A stretch of DNA of 64,000 bases from Amphibacillus sp. MSJ-3 (lineage in GTDB: Bacteria > Bacillota > Bacilli > Bacillales > Amphibacillaceae): NCBI RefSeq assembly GCF_018919165.1, contig NZ_JAHLQM010000002.1, forward strand, positions 1 to 64,000. Reading direction: 5' to 3'. The position numbers and the translations under genes were made by a program. Within the stretch, counting starts at the first letter, position 1; each line of letters begins with the position of its first letter. Positions 34,122-44,195 of the stretch are shown piece by piece. The notes beneath the pieces are model-generated. The model worked only from the letters and a program-made list of their open reading frames with translations. It did not search any database and had not been told where the DNA came from.

Positions 34122-35111
34122 CTATTCACAAGTCATATCAGCATATTGCTTGAAAAATTGATCCAGTAATGTTCGCACTTCGTCTGTTGACTCTGTACTC
34201 ATCAATTGATTTCTTAATTCACTTGCTCCTCGAAATCCACGAACATAAATTTTAAAAAAGCGTCTTAATGGTTTAAACAGCCGCGGTTCTATCTTTGAAT
34301 ATTGATCAAAGTAATCCAAATGTAACCTTAAAAGATCGATTAATTCCTTGCTATCATGATCTCTTGGCTCACTCTCAAAGGCAAAGGGGTTTTGAAAAAC
34401 ACCACGCCCGATCATAATCCCATCCACACCATATTGATTAGCCAGTTCCAAACCTGTTTGGCGATCTGGGATATCCCCGTTGATTGTTAAAAGTGTCTTT
34501 GGGGAGATTTGATCTCGAAGCGCCTTTATATCAGGAATAAGCTCCCAATGTGCGGCAACTTGGCTCATTTCTTTCCTTGTTCGCAAATGAATCGTAAGGT
34601 TGGCAATATCCTGTTTCAATATATGTGTAAGCCAATCATGCCATTCTTCTACATCCGTATAACCAAGTCTTGTTTTTACACTAACAGGTAAACCACCTGC
34701 CTTAGCTGCTTGGATCAACTCTGCAGCAACTTCTGGACGACGAATTAGGCCAGAACCTTTTCCATTTCCTGCGACATTAGCTACAGGACAGCCCATATTG
34801 ATATCCACACCACGAAAGCCTTGCTCCGCCATACCAAGACTCATTTTTCGAAAATATTCAGGTTTATCCCCCCATATATGGGCAACAATAGGCTGTTCAT
34901 CCTCTGTATAAGTTAACCGCCCCCGAACACTTTGTTTTCCATCCGGATGACAATAACTTTCTGAATTTGTAAACTCAGTGAAAAACACATCTGGTCGACC
35001 TGCTTCACTTATAACATGACGAAATACAACATCTGTCACATCTTCCATTGGTGCTAGTACAAAAAACGGCCGCGGCAAATCCAGCCAAAAATGATCTGTC
35101 ATAACTTCCAT
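34122..35111 (-). CDS. dus: tRNA-dihydrouridine synthase
   Basis: This 329-residue FMN enzyme reduces uridines in the tRNA D-loop. It has the barrel signatures LAPMEDVTD (18-26), [10 protein letters not shown] with the catalytic Cys (about 104-113), VKTRLGY (about 145-151), NGDIPD and [12 protein letters not shown] (about 230-241), with the helical tRNA-binding domain after about 255. The sequence [21 protein letters not shown] departs from the usual DusB GCPxxKV and is closer to other Dus branches, so the class is left open. It sits alone between ytoQ and serC. The start is MEVMTDHF, with GAGAGGA before it. Confidence 0.9.
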   Translation of the reverse strand: MEVMTDHFWLDLPRPFFVLAPMEDVTDVVFRHVISEAGRPDVFFTEFTNSESYCHPDGKQSVRGRLTYTEDEQPIVAHIWGDKPEYFRKMSLGMAEQGFRGVDINMGCPVANVAGNGKGSGLIRRPEVAAELIQAAKAGGLPVSVKTRLGYTDVEEWHDWLTHILKQDIANLTIHLRTRKEMSQVAAHWELIPDIKALRDQISPKTLLTINGDIPDRQTGLELANQYGVDGIMIGRGVFQNPFAFESEPRDHDSKELIDLLRLHLDYFDQYSKIEPRLFKPLRRFFKIYVRGFRGASELRNQLMSTESTDEVRTLLDQFFKQYADMTCE

Positions 35112-35157
35112 TCAATCCTCTCATTATCGGATAACCGATTCAAGCTTTAACTAAATA

Positions 35158-35201
35158 ATTAAAAATGACTACAGATTAAGTAGCATTTCTGTAGTCATTT
35201 T
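35158..35201 (-). terminator. Terminator of serC
   Basis: AAAATGACTACAGA (35162-35175) pairs perfectly with TCTGTAGTCATTTT (35188-35201) and continues into Ts on the minus strand. Confidence 0.85.
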
Positions 35202-35253
35202 ACCCTATTTTATTATATTTTGCGATAGATAATCCAACTCGGTAATTTTTTAC

Positions 35254-36333
35254 TTAACTATTCTTCCGCTCAAATTCTTTAATGAAGTCAACTAAAGCCT
35301 TAACACCCTCTAGCGGCATTGCATTATAAATGCTAGCACGCATTCCCCCAACTGAGCGATGACCCTTTAACGTTTCCAAACCATTTTCCTTTGCTTCATT
35401 AATAAATTTAGCTTCAAGTTCTTTGTCACCATTTGCAGCAATAAAAGGAACATTCATTAGTGAACGATCGCGACCCTTGATTGGCGCTTCAAACATATTT
35501 GATTGATCAAGCGCTCCATACAGTAAATCAGCCTTTTCACGGTTAATTTTCTCTATTACTTCCAAACCACCAAGCTCTTGCAACCAATCAAAAACAAGTT
35601 TCGCAACGTAAATTGAGAAAGTCGGTGGTGTATTGAAGACAGAGTTATTCTCAGCATGTGTCTTATAATCAAATATCGTCGGAATAGAACCTGAGGCTAA
35701 ACCGATTAAGTCATCTCGAATAATCACGATTGTTAGTCCCGCTGGTCCTATATTCTTTTGTGCTCCCGCATAGATAATACCAAACTTACTTACATCTATC
35801 GGTGTTGATAGAATATTGGAAGACATATCTGCTACTAAGGGAATATCCCCAGTGTCCGGTAATTCAGAAAAAGCAGTTCCTTCAATTGTATTGTTCGTCG
35901 TAATATGTACATAATCCGCCTTCGGGTTAAACATTTCCTTTGTTAGTGACGGAATATGGTTGATGGTATCCTCACCAACTACCTGAATCTCTCCAAACGC
36001 TTTCGCTTCTTTATATGCCTTTTTTGACCATGATCCAGTTAGAACATAATCAGCTTGTTTATTATTTACTAACAAATTCATTGGTACCATAGCAAATTGT
36101 TGTGAAGCTCCACCTTGTAAAAAGAGAACTTTGTAGTTATCAGGTATGTTCATTAGTTTTCTAATTCCACTCTCTGCCTCTTCTAAAATCGTCATAAACC
36201 AATTCGAGCGGTGACTTAACTCCATCACTGACATACCTGAACCGTTGAAATCTAACAATTCTGCTTGTGCCTTTTCTAATACACTTTTCGGTAGTATAGC
36301 TGGTCCTGCTGAGAAATTATAAACCTTACTCAT
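35254..36333 (-). CDS. serC: Phosphoserine aminotransferase
   Basis: This 359-residue PLP enzyme of serine (and B6) synthesis converts 3-phosphohydroxypyruvate to phosphoserine. Signatures are YNFSAGPAILP at the start, MELSHRS (about 37-43), GGASQQF, ADMSSNILS and the PLP-lysine region YAGAQKNIGPAGLT (about 190-203). The C-terminus HRSVGGMRASIYNAMPLEGV is canonical. ATG 36333 is preferred; two GTG codons just upstream give the longer reading. serA and serB are not nearby. Confidence 0.96.
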   Translation of the reverse strand: MSKVYNFSAGPAILPKSVLEKAQAELLDFNGSGMSVMELSHRSNWFMTILEEAESGIRKLMNIPDNYKVLFLQGGASQQFAMVPMNLLVNNKQADYVLTGSWSKKAYKEAKAFGEIQVVGEDTINHIPSLTKEMFNPKADYVHITTNNTIEGTAFSELPDTGDIPLVADMSSNILSTPIDVSKFGIIYAGAQKNIGPAGLTIVIIRDDLIGLASGSIPTIFDYKTHAENNSVFNTPPTFSIYVAKLVFDWLQELGGLEVIEKINREKADLLYGALDQSNMFEAPIKGRDRSLMNVPFIAANGDKELEAKFINEAKENGLETLKGHRSVGGMRASIYNAMPLEGVKALVDFIKEFERKNS

Positions 36334-36885
36334 CCTATTCACCACACCTATCTATTATTATATTAAATAATTAATCCTAAAACCTTATAATGACTTAGTT
36401 TATCAATTTAACCATTTCATTTCAAGAGTAATTTTGTGAAAATTTAAACAATTAACTCTACTTATATTTTTAAGAAAGGGACATGAGCTAATCAAGGGAT
36501 TTATCGTAGTGAAACTTTATTCAGCAGATGGAGGATCGGGTGGCGAGTCCGGAAAACCTTATTGTGGAACAGCAGTGGAGCAATAAAAGTTGAGGCCGTG
36601 GGACTGAGTGAAACCCCTAAACCATTTAAGTCATGATGAATTTATATAAATGATCATGAAATCAAAAGGGAATCCATTAAAAACCGGATTCCCTTTTGAT
36701 TTTCACTCAGTTATGCAGCAGTCTCATTTTTTCTCTAGCCCTCTATTAATAGAGACATATACAATTTTTAACGATGGCTATTACTATGCGGCCACATTGA
36801 TTACTTCTCGACAATTATTTGTCCACCTCGTTATCAAACGACTCTTTCACTTGCTCTAAAAATGGACATTCCCCTCAAAAATTCG
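36334..36885. repeat. Repeat-bearing spacer before GH2 gene end
   Basis: This is 552 bases without a gene. At about 36535-36640 lies a copy of the repeat seen at 30.5 kb (TCGGGTGGCGA, CTTATTGTGGAACAGCAGTGG, GAGGCCGTGGGACTG). It is followed by a 17-bp perfect hairpin, AAATCAAAAGGGAATCC (36659-36675) with GGATTCCCTTTTGATTT (36686-36702), and a decayed CTCAG...GCAGTCTCA end. The hairpin may terminate the GH2 gene. Confidence 0.6.
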
Positions 36886-39399
36886 TTAAATCATATCGGA
36901 CATTGATTTCGCTTGAATTTGTATTGCTTGATTTACCCTTTTGTTTCTCGGTATAAATTGAACAGTTTTTCTCTCGCCAGGTAAAAGATCAAAGTAGTTA
37001 GCACTAAAATATCCAGCCTCATCCGTATCTAACCATATGTTTTTGGCAAATTGATTTGTCGATATTTCGAACTGATCGCTTGCTTGTAAACGTTCAATCA
37101 TAAGATCAGCTTTGGGCAAGGTTAATTTTTTTGTTGGCTTAAAATAATGATATTTGCGATCGACTTTTTTATTCCCAACGGTTAACTCCCCTACTAGAAC
37201 AATATTTGCTCGATCATAATCTTTTAGAAAAGCTTCAAGAGCAATTGTGTCAACTTGTGTACTTTGATTTGACATAAGGTCAACACTTAACCTCTTTTCA
37301 CTCAAAACTTCCCCTGTTAGATGATACAAGGTGAGGGTTAACTCAGCTGTTCGATTGACCAATTGATCTGTAACGACATAGACCTTCACTTGGTCTTTGG
37401 TTTGCACAAAAGATAAAATATCATCTTTAAATCCTTCCTTAGCAAAATAATGAAGTGCCTTCCAACGACCATAATAATCAATACTTGACCATGAAGCTAC
37501 GGGCCAGCAATCATTGATTTGCCAATATAGGGTTCCCATACAATAAGGCATGTTTCGACGATGTGCTTCAATCGCTTGTTTAACCCCTTCTGCTTGAAGG
37601 ACATGACTCATATAAAGGAAGGATGGGAAATCTTTCGGCTTAGGTAAGTATCGATCCATATATGTTTCAATCAATTGATTTCCAGCACCATTCTTTTGAT
37701 GATGAAGCATCACTTCTGATTCAATCGCATAATCCGATTCTTCAGCAAAAGTTTCGACTGTTCTAAGCTCCGGAAATGATTGAAAACCATACTCACTCAT
37801 AAATCGCCCAACATGCGTATTGTAATCCTCAAACGGTTTTTTACCGTGCCAAACTTCCCAATAATGGATATCTCCGCTAGCTGTTACTTCTGTTGCATGT
37901 TGATTAATATCATCTGTCAAAGCAACCATTGGTGATGATGGCCAATAAGGTTCGTTCGGTACGAATTCACTCGTTACATCTGCTAGAATTTCATGAAAAA
38001 TCTTTTTATAATCCGACCAAATTTTTTCTCGTGTCTCATGGTCATAAGCATTTTTCCAGCCCCAACCTGCATGCTCATTAAAATGTGCCCAAGCTGAATC
38101 AATTTCATTATTTCCACACCAGAGCACAATCGATGGGTGACTACGCAGGCGTTTCACATTATCTTTTGCTTCTGCTTCAACATTGGTTAAAAAAGCTTGA
38201 TCGCCTGGGTACATACTACAGGCAAACATAAAATCTTGCCAAACCATAATCCCATACTCATCACAGAGGCGATAGAAAATCTCAGCTTCATAAATACCCC
38301 CACCCCAGACGCGAAGCATATTCATATTGGCAGATGCCGCACTTTCAATTTCATAGCGATAACGTTCCTCTGTTACCTCAGTTACAAAGCTATCGTTAGG
38401 AATATGATTTGCCCCTTTTGCAAATACCGGTACACCATTTAATTCAAAGTAGAATGAATGGCCTTCTTGATTAGGATCACGAACGAGTCGAATTGTTCTT
38501 AATCCCGTTGTTACATTAGCACTTGCCACTGGCTTGTTATCCTGATTAAGCTCAGCTTTAAATGTATATTGATTTGGGTCACCTAAACCTCTACTCCACC
38601 ATAATTTAGGTTGGTCAATCTCTAGTTCAATTGCTAGTTTATTTCTCCCTTCTTTAAGTTGAACATCTTTCTGCCAAGATAAATCTCCTGTCCTTATTTG
38701 AAGTTGACCTTGCCAGTCTGAAATACTATCGACTTCAAGTTCTGCGATTAATTCAGCCTTTTCTTTTGAAATCGATTTTTGGTTAATATAAAAATCATCG
38801 ATGTCAAGCTGTGACCATGCAACTAACTCCACATCACGCCAAATCCCACTCGTCACAAAACGTGGTCCCCAGTCCCAACCATAGTGGTAAGGAGCTTTGC
38901 GAGCAAAAATACTGATTTGTCGATCGCCCAATTGCCCCATTTCAGAATCATCATTAGCTGCCGGTAATCCATAACCGAGCGCCTCAAGTTTTGGCAAATC
39001 AACATCAATCGGGGATTTAAAATGAATGCGCAGTTCTTGCTCACCCTCTGTTAGATAAGATTTAATATCCTTACGATAAGTACGAAACATATTCTCTGTT
39101 GTTAAAATCAATTGATCATTTAAATAAACATTCGCATACGTATCTAACCCATGAAAAATAAGCTCAATTCGGTCTTGTTTGACTAAATCTTCGTCAATCG
39201 TAAATGTTGATTGATACTCCCAATCTTCTTTATCAATCCACTGTTGATCACGTTCATTTGTTCCATAAAAAGGATCCTCTATCAATCCATGTGAATTTAA
39301 GTCAGTGTGAACACAGCCCGGTACGGTAGCATTTAACCAGTCACCTTTGTTTAATTGCCTAAACTGCCAACCTCGTATCTTCTGGATAAGTTTTTTCAT
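36886..39399 (-). CDS. GH2 beta-mannosidase
   Basis: This 837-residue cytoplasmic exo-enzyme removes terminal beta-mannose from manno-oligosaccharides. Domain order is a jelly-roll sugar-binding domain (about 10-185, with ATVPGCVHTDL and HYGWDWGPR typical of beta-mannosidases), an Ig-like domain (about 190-300) and a barrel (about 305-620) with acid/base Glu in LWCGNNEIDSAW and nucleophile Glu in FMSEYGFQSFPE. C-terminal beta domains follow. The start is MKKLIQKIRG with GAGGTG upstream. It diverges from the GH36 alpha-galactosidase and belongs functionally to the mannan cluster. The upstream region has a partial TTAACTTATTAAG element also found before the cluster's epimerase gene. Confidence 0.92.
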   Translation of the reverse strand: MKKLIQKIRGWQFRQLNKGDWLNATVPGCVHTDLNSHGLIEDPFYGTNERDQQWIDKEDWEYQSTFTIDEDLVKQDRIELIFHGLDTYANVYLNDQLILTTENMFRTYRKDIKSYLTEGEQELRIHFKSPIDVDLPKLEALGYGLPAANDDSEMGQLGDRQISIFARKAPYHYGWDWGPRFVTSGIWRDVELVAWSQLDIDDFYINQKSISKEKAELIAELEVDSISDWQGQLQIRTGDLSWQKDVQLKEGRNKLAIELEIDQPKLWWSRGLGDPNQYTFKAELNQDNKPVASANVTTGLRTIRLVRDPNQEGHSFYFELNGVPVFAKGANHIPNDSFVTEVTEERYRYEIESAASANMNMLRVWGGGIYEAEIFYRLCDEYGIMVWQDFMFACSMYPGDQAFLTNVEAEAKDNVKRLRSHPSIVLWCGNNEIDSAWAHFNEHAGWGWKNAYDHETREKIWSDYKKIFHEILADVTSEFVPNEPYWPSSPMVALTDDINQHATEVTASGDIHYWEVWHGKKPFEDYNTHVGRFMSEYGFQSFPELRTVETFAEESDYAIESEVMLHHQKNGAGNQLIETYMDRYLPKPKDFPSFLYMSHVLQAEGVKQAIEAHRRNMPYCMGTLYWQINDCWPVASWSSIDYYGRWKALHYFAKEGFKDDILSFVQTKDQVKVYVVTDQLVNRTAELTLTLYHLTGEVLSEKRLSVDLMSNQSTQVDTIALEAFLKDYDRANIVLVGELTVGNKKVDRKYHYFKPTKKLTLPKADLMIERLQASDQFEISTNQFAKNIWLDTDEAGYFSANYFDLLPGERKTVQFIPRNKRVNQAIQIQAKSMSDMI

Positions 39400-39727
39400 T
39401 ATTTATCACCTCATGGTAGTTGTTTTTATCAATAATAAAAAGTGAATCTTAAATCAGATTCCTCTGTTTCATGCTTTATTCTAGTCACTACAAACCGCTT
39501 TTTCTCTTCTGCATCCATCTCCTTTCTTTCTATTAGCTTAATAAGTTAATTAAACAAATTACAAGATAAATATATAATGCCCTCCTAAGAATGTCTAATC
39601 TTTTTTATTATTAACATGTATCTCTCTAAAAGTTGAGTGTATAATAAACTATAGCGTTTTCAATCAAAATATGTTATTGTTAATTTATAATAGCTTATCG
39701 ATAACCTAAATACAAGAGGTGATTAGA
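39400..39727 (+). promoter_or_regulatory. Divergent control region of GH2 and GH36 genes
   Basis: For the plus strand, TATAAT (39686-39691) is followed directly by AGCTTATCGATAACCT (39692-39707), a LacI-type operator with palindromic core TTATCGATAA. A cre-like TGAAAACGCTATAG on the minus strand (about 39649-39662) matches 12 of 14. For the minus strand, TTAACTTATTAAGCT lies at about 39536-39550, resembling the half-operator before the epimerase gene. A decayed copy of the AAAGTGAATCTT repeat lies at 39434-39462. Confidence 0.6.
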
Positions 39728-41956
39728 ATGTCAATATTTATAAATGAAGCAAATCAAGAATTTCATTTGCAAAACAAACAAATAAGTTACGTTTTTCGCG
39801 TCCTAGAAAAAAGTAAGCAATTAGAACATCTCTACTATGGAAAGAAAATTACACATCGTGATTCATTCTCTCATTTAATTGAACGAGAAGTTCGACCATC
39901 GAGTAATATGTTTGAGGGGGACCATACATCATCCCTTGAACATATTAAACAAGAGTATCCTAGTTATGGAACAACGGATTTCCGTTATCCTGCACACGCA
40001 ATCACGAACCAACTTGGGAGCCATGTAACAACTTTCCAATATGAAGATTATCAAATTCAAAAAGGAAAACCTACTTTACCTGGTTTACCGGCAACATATG
40101 TTGAAGCAGATGATGAAGCAGACACTTTATTCATTACACTACGAGATCCTGTATTAAACTTAAGACTCGTGTTAAGTTATACGATTTTTTCTAATCGGCC
40201 AGTTATTACAAGAAGCGCAAAATTCATAAATGATTCAGAGGAAGATTATCAAATTGAAAATGCAATGAGTACAAGTATTGACTTAGCATCTGATCAGTTT
40301 GAACTCCTCCAATTAAATGGGGCCTGGGCACGTGAAACACACCTTGAAGTGAATCGACTTGCAACAGGGATACAAGCAGTATCTAGTACCCAAGGTGCAA
40401 GTAGTCATGTCCACAATCCATTTATTGCTTTAAAACGCCCTGAGACAACTGAGCATACCGGGGATGTTTATGGTTTTAGCCTTGTATATAGCGGGAACTT
40501 CCTCGGACAGGTAGAAGTGGACTCTTACGGAGTTAGTCGTGTCATGATGGGGATCAATCCATTTCGTTTCTCATGGAAACTAGCCCCCAATCAGTCTTTT
40601 CAAACACCTGAAGCCGTCATGGTCTTTTCTGAAAACGGATTAAATGGAATGAGTCAAACCTATCATGCCCTTTATCGTGAAAGATTAGCACGTGGCTATT
40701 GGCGTGATCGAACTAGACCAATTCTAATTAACAATTGGGAAGCTACCTACTTTGATTTTAACGAAGAAAAGGTGCTTGAAATTGCTTCAACTGCAAAAGA
40801 GCTTGGCATTGAATTGTTCGTACTGGATGATGGTTGGTTCGGAGAACGCCATGATGATTCTTCATCATTAGGTGACTGGTTTGAAAATAAACAAAAACTA
40901 CCGAATGGAATTAAAGGTCTATCCGAGAAAATCGAAGCGCTCGGCATGCGATTCGGGTTATGGTTTGAACCCGAAATGATCAGCAAGGGAACAAAACTAT
41001 TTGCTGACCACCCCGATTGGTTGATCGCTTCTCCAAATCGCGAGCCGTCTCATGGTCGTAATCAATATATTCTAGATTTTTCTCGGCCAGAAGTTGTCGA
41101 CTATGTTTATCAAATGATGGACAACATCATTAATGATGCCAAAATTTCTTATATTAAGTGGGATATGAATCGATTTATGACAGAGGTTTACTCTAAAGAG
41201 CTCCCTGCTGATCAGCAAGGTGAAGTCTTCCATCGTTACATTCTAGGGGTTTATTCACTCTATGAACGATTGATCGAGAAGTATCCTGAAATTCTCTTTG
41301 AATCTTGTGCTGGTGGCGGTGGCCGCTTTGATCCAGGCATGCTTTATTATGCACCACAAACTTGGACAAGTGACGATACGGATGCTATTGAACGCTTAAA
41401 AATCCAATATGGTATCTCTCACGTTTATCCATTAAGCGCAATTGGTAGCCATGTTTCAGCTGTTCCCAATCATCAAGTGGGACGGATAACACCGATTGAA
41501 ACACGTGCGAATGTCGCATACTTTGGTACATTCGGCTATGAATTAGATGTTACTAAATTATCAGATGCCGAAAAAGAAGCCGTCAAAAAACAAACAGCCT
41601 TTTTCAAAGAACAAAGGGAATTAATTCGTCAAGGGGTCTTTCATCGTTTGATGAATCCATTTGAATCAAATGAGACCGCTTGGATGCTTGTGTCATCAGA
41701 TCAAAATGAAGCAATTGTTGGTTACTATCAGGTATTAGCTAAACCAAACGAAAGTTATAAACGGATTAAATTAGTCGGTCTAAATCCAGACAAATGTTAC
41801 GCCATTGAAGGTACGGATAAAACTTATTATGGTGATGAATTAATGAACATCGGTATTATTCTAGCTGAAAACTTTACCGGTCGTGCTGATGAATATTGGT
41901 CACGAGAGAAAGCTGGAGACTATCATTCTAAACTGTTTGTTTTAAAAGCGCTGTAA
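39728..41956 (+). CDS. GH36 alpha-galactosidase
   Basis: This 742-residue cytoplasmic enzyme removes alpha-1,6-galactosyl side groups from galactomannan or raffinose-type oligosaccharides. It has an N-terminal beta-supersandwich (1-320), then the barrel with LDDGWFGERHDD (367-377), WFEPEMIS, KWDMNR with nucleophile Asp479, ESCAGGGGRFD and WTSDDTDAIER with acid/base Asp549. A C-terminal beta domain closes it. Length and motifs match the bacterial tetrameric AgaA/AgaN class. ATG 39728 is chosen with AGAGG eight bases upstream. An operator shared with the mannan-cluster promoters lies at 39692-39707, tying it to galactomannan use. Confidence 0.94.
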   Translation: MSIFINEANQEFHLQNKQISYVFRVLEKSKQLEHLYYGKKITHRDSFSHLIEREVRPSSNMFEGDHTSSLEHIKQEYPSYGTTDFRYPAHAITNQLGSHVTTFQYEDYQIQKGKPTLPGLPATYVEADDEADTLFITLRDPVLNLRLVLSYTIFSNRPVITRSAKFINDSEEDYQIENAMSTSIDLASDQFELLQLNGAWARETHLEVNRLATGIQAVSSTQGASSHVHNPFIALKRPETTEHTGDVYGFSLVYSGNFLGQVEVDSYGVSRVMMGINPFRFSWKLAPNQSFQTPEAVMVFSENGLNGMSQTYHALYRERLARGYWRDRTRPILINNWEATYFDFNEEKVLEIASTAKELGIELFVLDDGWFGERHDDSSSLGDWFENKQKLPNGIKGLSEKIEALGMRFGLWFEPEMISKGTKLFADHPDWLIASPNREPSHGRNQYILDFSRPEVVDYVYQMMDNIINDAKISYIKWDMNRFMTEVYSKELPADQQGEVFHRYILGVYSLYERLIEKYPEILFESCAGGGGRFDPGMLYYAPQTWTSDDTDAIERLKIQYGISHVYPLSAIGSHVSAVPNHQVGRITPIETRANVAYFGTFGYELDVTKLSDAEKEAVKKQTAFFKEQRELIRQGVFHRLMNPFESNETAWMLVSSDQNEAIVGYYQVLAKPNESYKRIKLVGLNPDKCYAIEGTDKTYYGDELMNIGIILAENFTGRADEYWSREKAGDYHSKLFVLKAL

Positions 41957-42310
41957 AATATATTCTTTCCAAAAACAAACCATGTTCACAAGCAATATAT
42001 CATCATTTTGCCTAATCATATTATTCATGTGTTTCCCCTTTTTATATAGATAGGGTGGATTAAAAGAAGACCTCCAACTGAGCATGGCAGCTTATCAGTT
42101 GGAGGTCTTCTGATTGATTTAAACTAAGTATTAAGAAACCCTCAATCCACAGGTCCTTCTCCATCAACCACTAGATGACAGAGCGATGAACTAGACTTTA
42201 ACAGGCTAGTAAGCACTCTGATCATCCGATCATTTCCCTTATCTGATTAGAGCGAGGGCTTACACTTAGTTAATTTAAGACAAATTTGCAGATTGCATGA
42301 CAAGAGTCAC
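41957..42310. repeat. Hairpin and dyad repeat after GH36 gene
   Basis: A 16-bp perfect stem, GAAGACCTCCAACTGA (42066-42081) with TCAGTTGGAGGTCTTC (42095-42110), probably ends GH36 transcription, though its T-run is weak. A dyad element follows at about 42118-42279: AAACTAAGTATTAAG with inverted GGGCTTACACTTAGTT, a divergent member of the CTGACTGTT/ACAGTCAGTT family. No gene. Confidence 0.6.
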
Positions 42311-42736
42311 TTAATCTAGCTCATCACTAGTTGATTGTATTGACTTAGCCTTATTTTGAGCAGCTAATAAGTCACGTATTTCTGCTAAATACTGTTCCGC
42401 AGTTGGTGACTCTGGCTCCGGCTCTGGTTCAACCTCATCTTGTTTTCGCATCAATTTATTTATTAATTTAATCGCTAAGAATAAAATAAGTGAAATTAAT
42501 AAGAAGTCAATGATCGCTTGTAGAAAATAACCATATTCGATCTGTGTTGCACCAAGTTTAATTGTCAAAGCACTGACGTCAGCATTACCTGTTATCGCAA
42601 CAATAATCGGTGTAATAACATGTTCAACTAATGCTGTTACAATCGCTGTAAAGGCAGCCCCCATAACAACTCCAACAGCTAAGTCCAATACATTTCCCCG
42701 CATAATGAACGCTTTAAATTCTTCAATCATTTTCAA
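42311..42736 (-). CDS. mscL: Large-conductance mechanosensitive channel
   Basis: This 141-residue channel opens at high membrane tension to release solutes on osmotic downshock. The N-terminal amphipathic helix and first membrane segment read FKAFIMRGNVLDLAVGVVMGAAFTAIV (about 7-33). The second membrane segment is YFLQAIIDFLLISLILFLAIKLINKL (about 69-94). The C-terminal bundle AEQYLAEIRDLLAAQ (about 112-126) is present. The linker with repeated Glu-Pro pairs is acidic. A TTG start with GGGGG eight bases upstream is likely; an ATG two codons later is possible. It is unrelated to the surrounding sugar genes. Confidence 0.95.
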   Translation of the reverse strand: MKMIEEFKAFIMRGNVLDLAVGVVMGAAFTAIVTALVEHVITPIIVAITGNADVSALTIKLGATQIEYGYFLQAIIDFLLISLILFLAIKLINKLMRKQDEVEPEPEPESPTAEQYLAEIRDLLAAQNKAKSIQSTSDELD

Positions 42737-43016
42737 GTCTCATTCCCCCTGATGAACATGAATATTTGTTATAGCTTGTTCTTGTTTACATTGTACTTAA
42801 AGACAAAAATTTTATCAATTAAAACTTTTGCAAACAAACCATAGACTAGCGGATCATGAACGGTTATCCTATGGTCAACTACCAGGTTAATACAAGTTTC
42901 AGCGAATGAAGCTAGATCCCTGGAACACTGTTTCAAATGATATAGTCATTTATTTCTCTTATGACCATCATTTTCATAGAAACGATATCTACAGGAGGGA
43001 ATAAGGATCCAAATCA

Positions 43017-43976
43017 CTATAATTCTTTAAACCACTGCAGGGCATGGTCACTATGCTTTGGCAAAAATTCATGGCCATGTTCTGGATAAAGGACCATTTC
43101 CTTTTTAGTTTGAATTTTATTATAGGCGGCAAATTGAGTCGATGGTGGACAAATTTGATCTCTCAAACCTGTTATCCACCTTACCTCACCATTGATCCGC
43201 GGTGCTAGGTTTTGAATGTCTATATATCCCAGTCGCTCAAAGACTTGCTCTGCCTTTTCATGAGTCGGGTCATGGTTACGAAAGTAATAGGAGATTTCTT
43301 CATATGCTGAATTTACCACATCCATTTCCCATGCTCGTTTGAAATCTGACAAAAATGGATAGACCGCAACAATGCGTTTAATTCGCGGTTCTAAACTTGC
43401 ACAAGCAACAGCAAGTGCCCCTCCCTGTGATTGACCATAAACGCCAATTCTTCCTTCGTCAATATGATCCATACTCATCAAAATCCAAGTTGCCTGCACA
43501 GTATCGAGAAAGATCTGTCGATAATATAGACGATCTGGGTCAGGATCACTCACACCTCGAATGATATGACCTTTCAAAGTTGGGCCACTAACAGAAACGG
43601 GATCTGTAGATAGACCACCTTGACCACGACAATCCAACGCAATAACAGTTATCCCCTCTGCCGCATAGGCCAACTTATCAAGCCAATCCCCACAGTCAAC
43701 ATGATAGCCATGAAACATCACAAGACCTTGACCACTTGCGCGATTAGGTTTAGGTTGAACATATTTAGCATGGACCTTAGCTCCACCCAAACCGGTAAAG
43801 TATAAGTGGTAACAATCTGCAATCTCACTCTTAAAGTCACTTTCAACTAATTGATAATCTAGCGGTTGCTTCTCTAATTCGCTTAAACCACGTTGCCAAT
43901 ATAAATCAAAATCAATCGGGCGCGGGCTTTTGCCCTGATAATTATATAAATCAGCTAACGGCATATCAATATGCAT
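43017..43976 (-). CDS. CE7 acetyl esterase (acetyl-xylan/cephalosporin C deacetylase family)
   Basis: This 319-residue alpha/beta hydrolase of carbohydrate esterase family 7 removes acetyl groups from imported oligosaccharides. CE7 signatures are exact: RGQGG (117-121), nucleophile Ser183 in GQSQGG, Asp273 in LRDQICPPST and His302 in the HE pair. N-terminal residues MPLADLYNYQG and DFDLYWQRGL are also typical. It has no signal peptide. In this setting the natural substrate is probably acetylated manno-oligosaccharides (glucomannan is acetylated), although CE7 enzymes are broad. The start has GGAGG nine bases upstream. It is the last gene of the ABC-GH130-GH113 series. Confidence 0.92.
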   Translation of the reverse strand: MHIDMPLADLYNYQGKSPRPIDFDLYWQRGLSELEKQPLDYQLVESDFKSEIADCYHLYFTGLGGAKVHAKYVQPKPNRASGQGLVMFHGYHVDCGDWLDKLAYAAEGITVIALDCRGQGGLSTDPVSVSGPTLKGHIIRGVSDPDPDRLYYRQIFLDTVQATWILMSMDHIDEGRIGVYGQSQGGALAVACASLEPRIKRIVAVYPFLSDFKRAWEMDVVNSAYEEISYYFRNHDPTHEKAEQVFERLGYIDIQNLAPRINGEVRWITGLRDQICPPSTQFAAYNKIQTKKEMVLYPEHGHEFLPKHSDHALQWFKEL

Positions 43977-44195
43977 CGTTATTCCTCCATTCTTAATCCC
44001 AGTCAGCTAGTCACAGCCTCACTCTCTATAGACTTAAATAAACGAAGTCAAACAAGATTCAGATCAAATAGGGATCCTTCAGGCTTTCATACAGGTATTT
44101 CTTCAATTTTCTGTATGATAATAGAAGTAAAATTAGAATCATTATGTTTAGATTATTCCATTTCCCTTAAAGCAACAATTCAGATGAGCACTCAG

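Noticed and set aside
39497-39527. Short minus-strand frame (about 29 codons) before the GH2 gene, with AAAGGAG
   Set aside because: The ATG overlaps the ribosome binding site and the peptide (MDAEEKKRFVVTRIK...) is unremarkable; coding is not supported.
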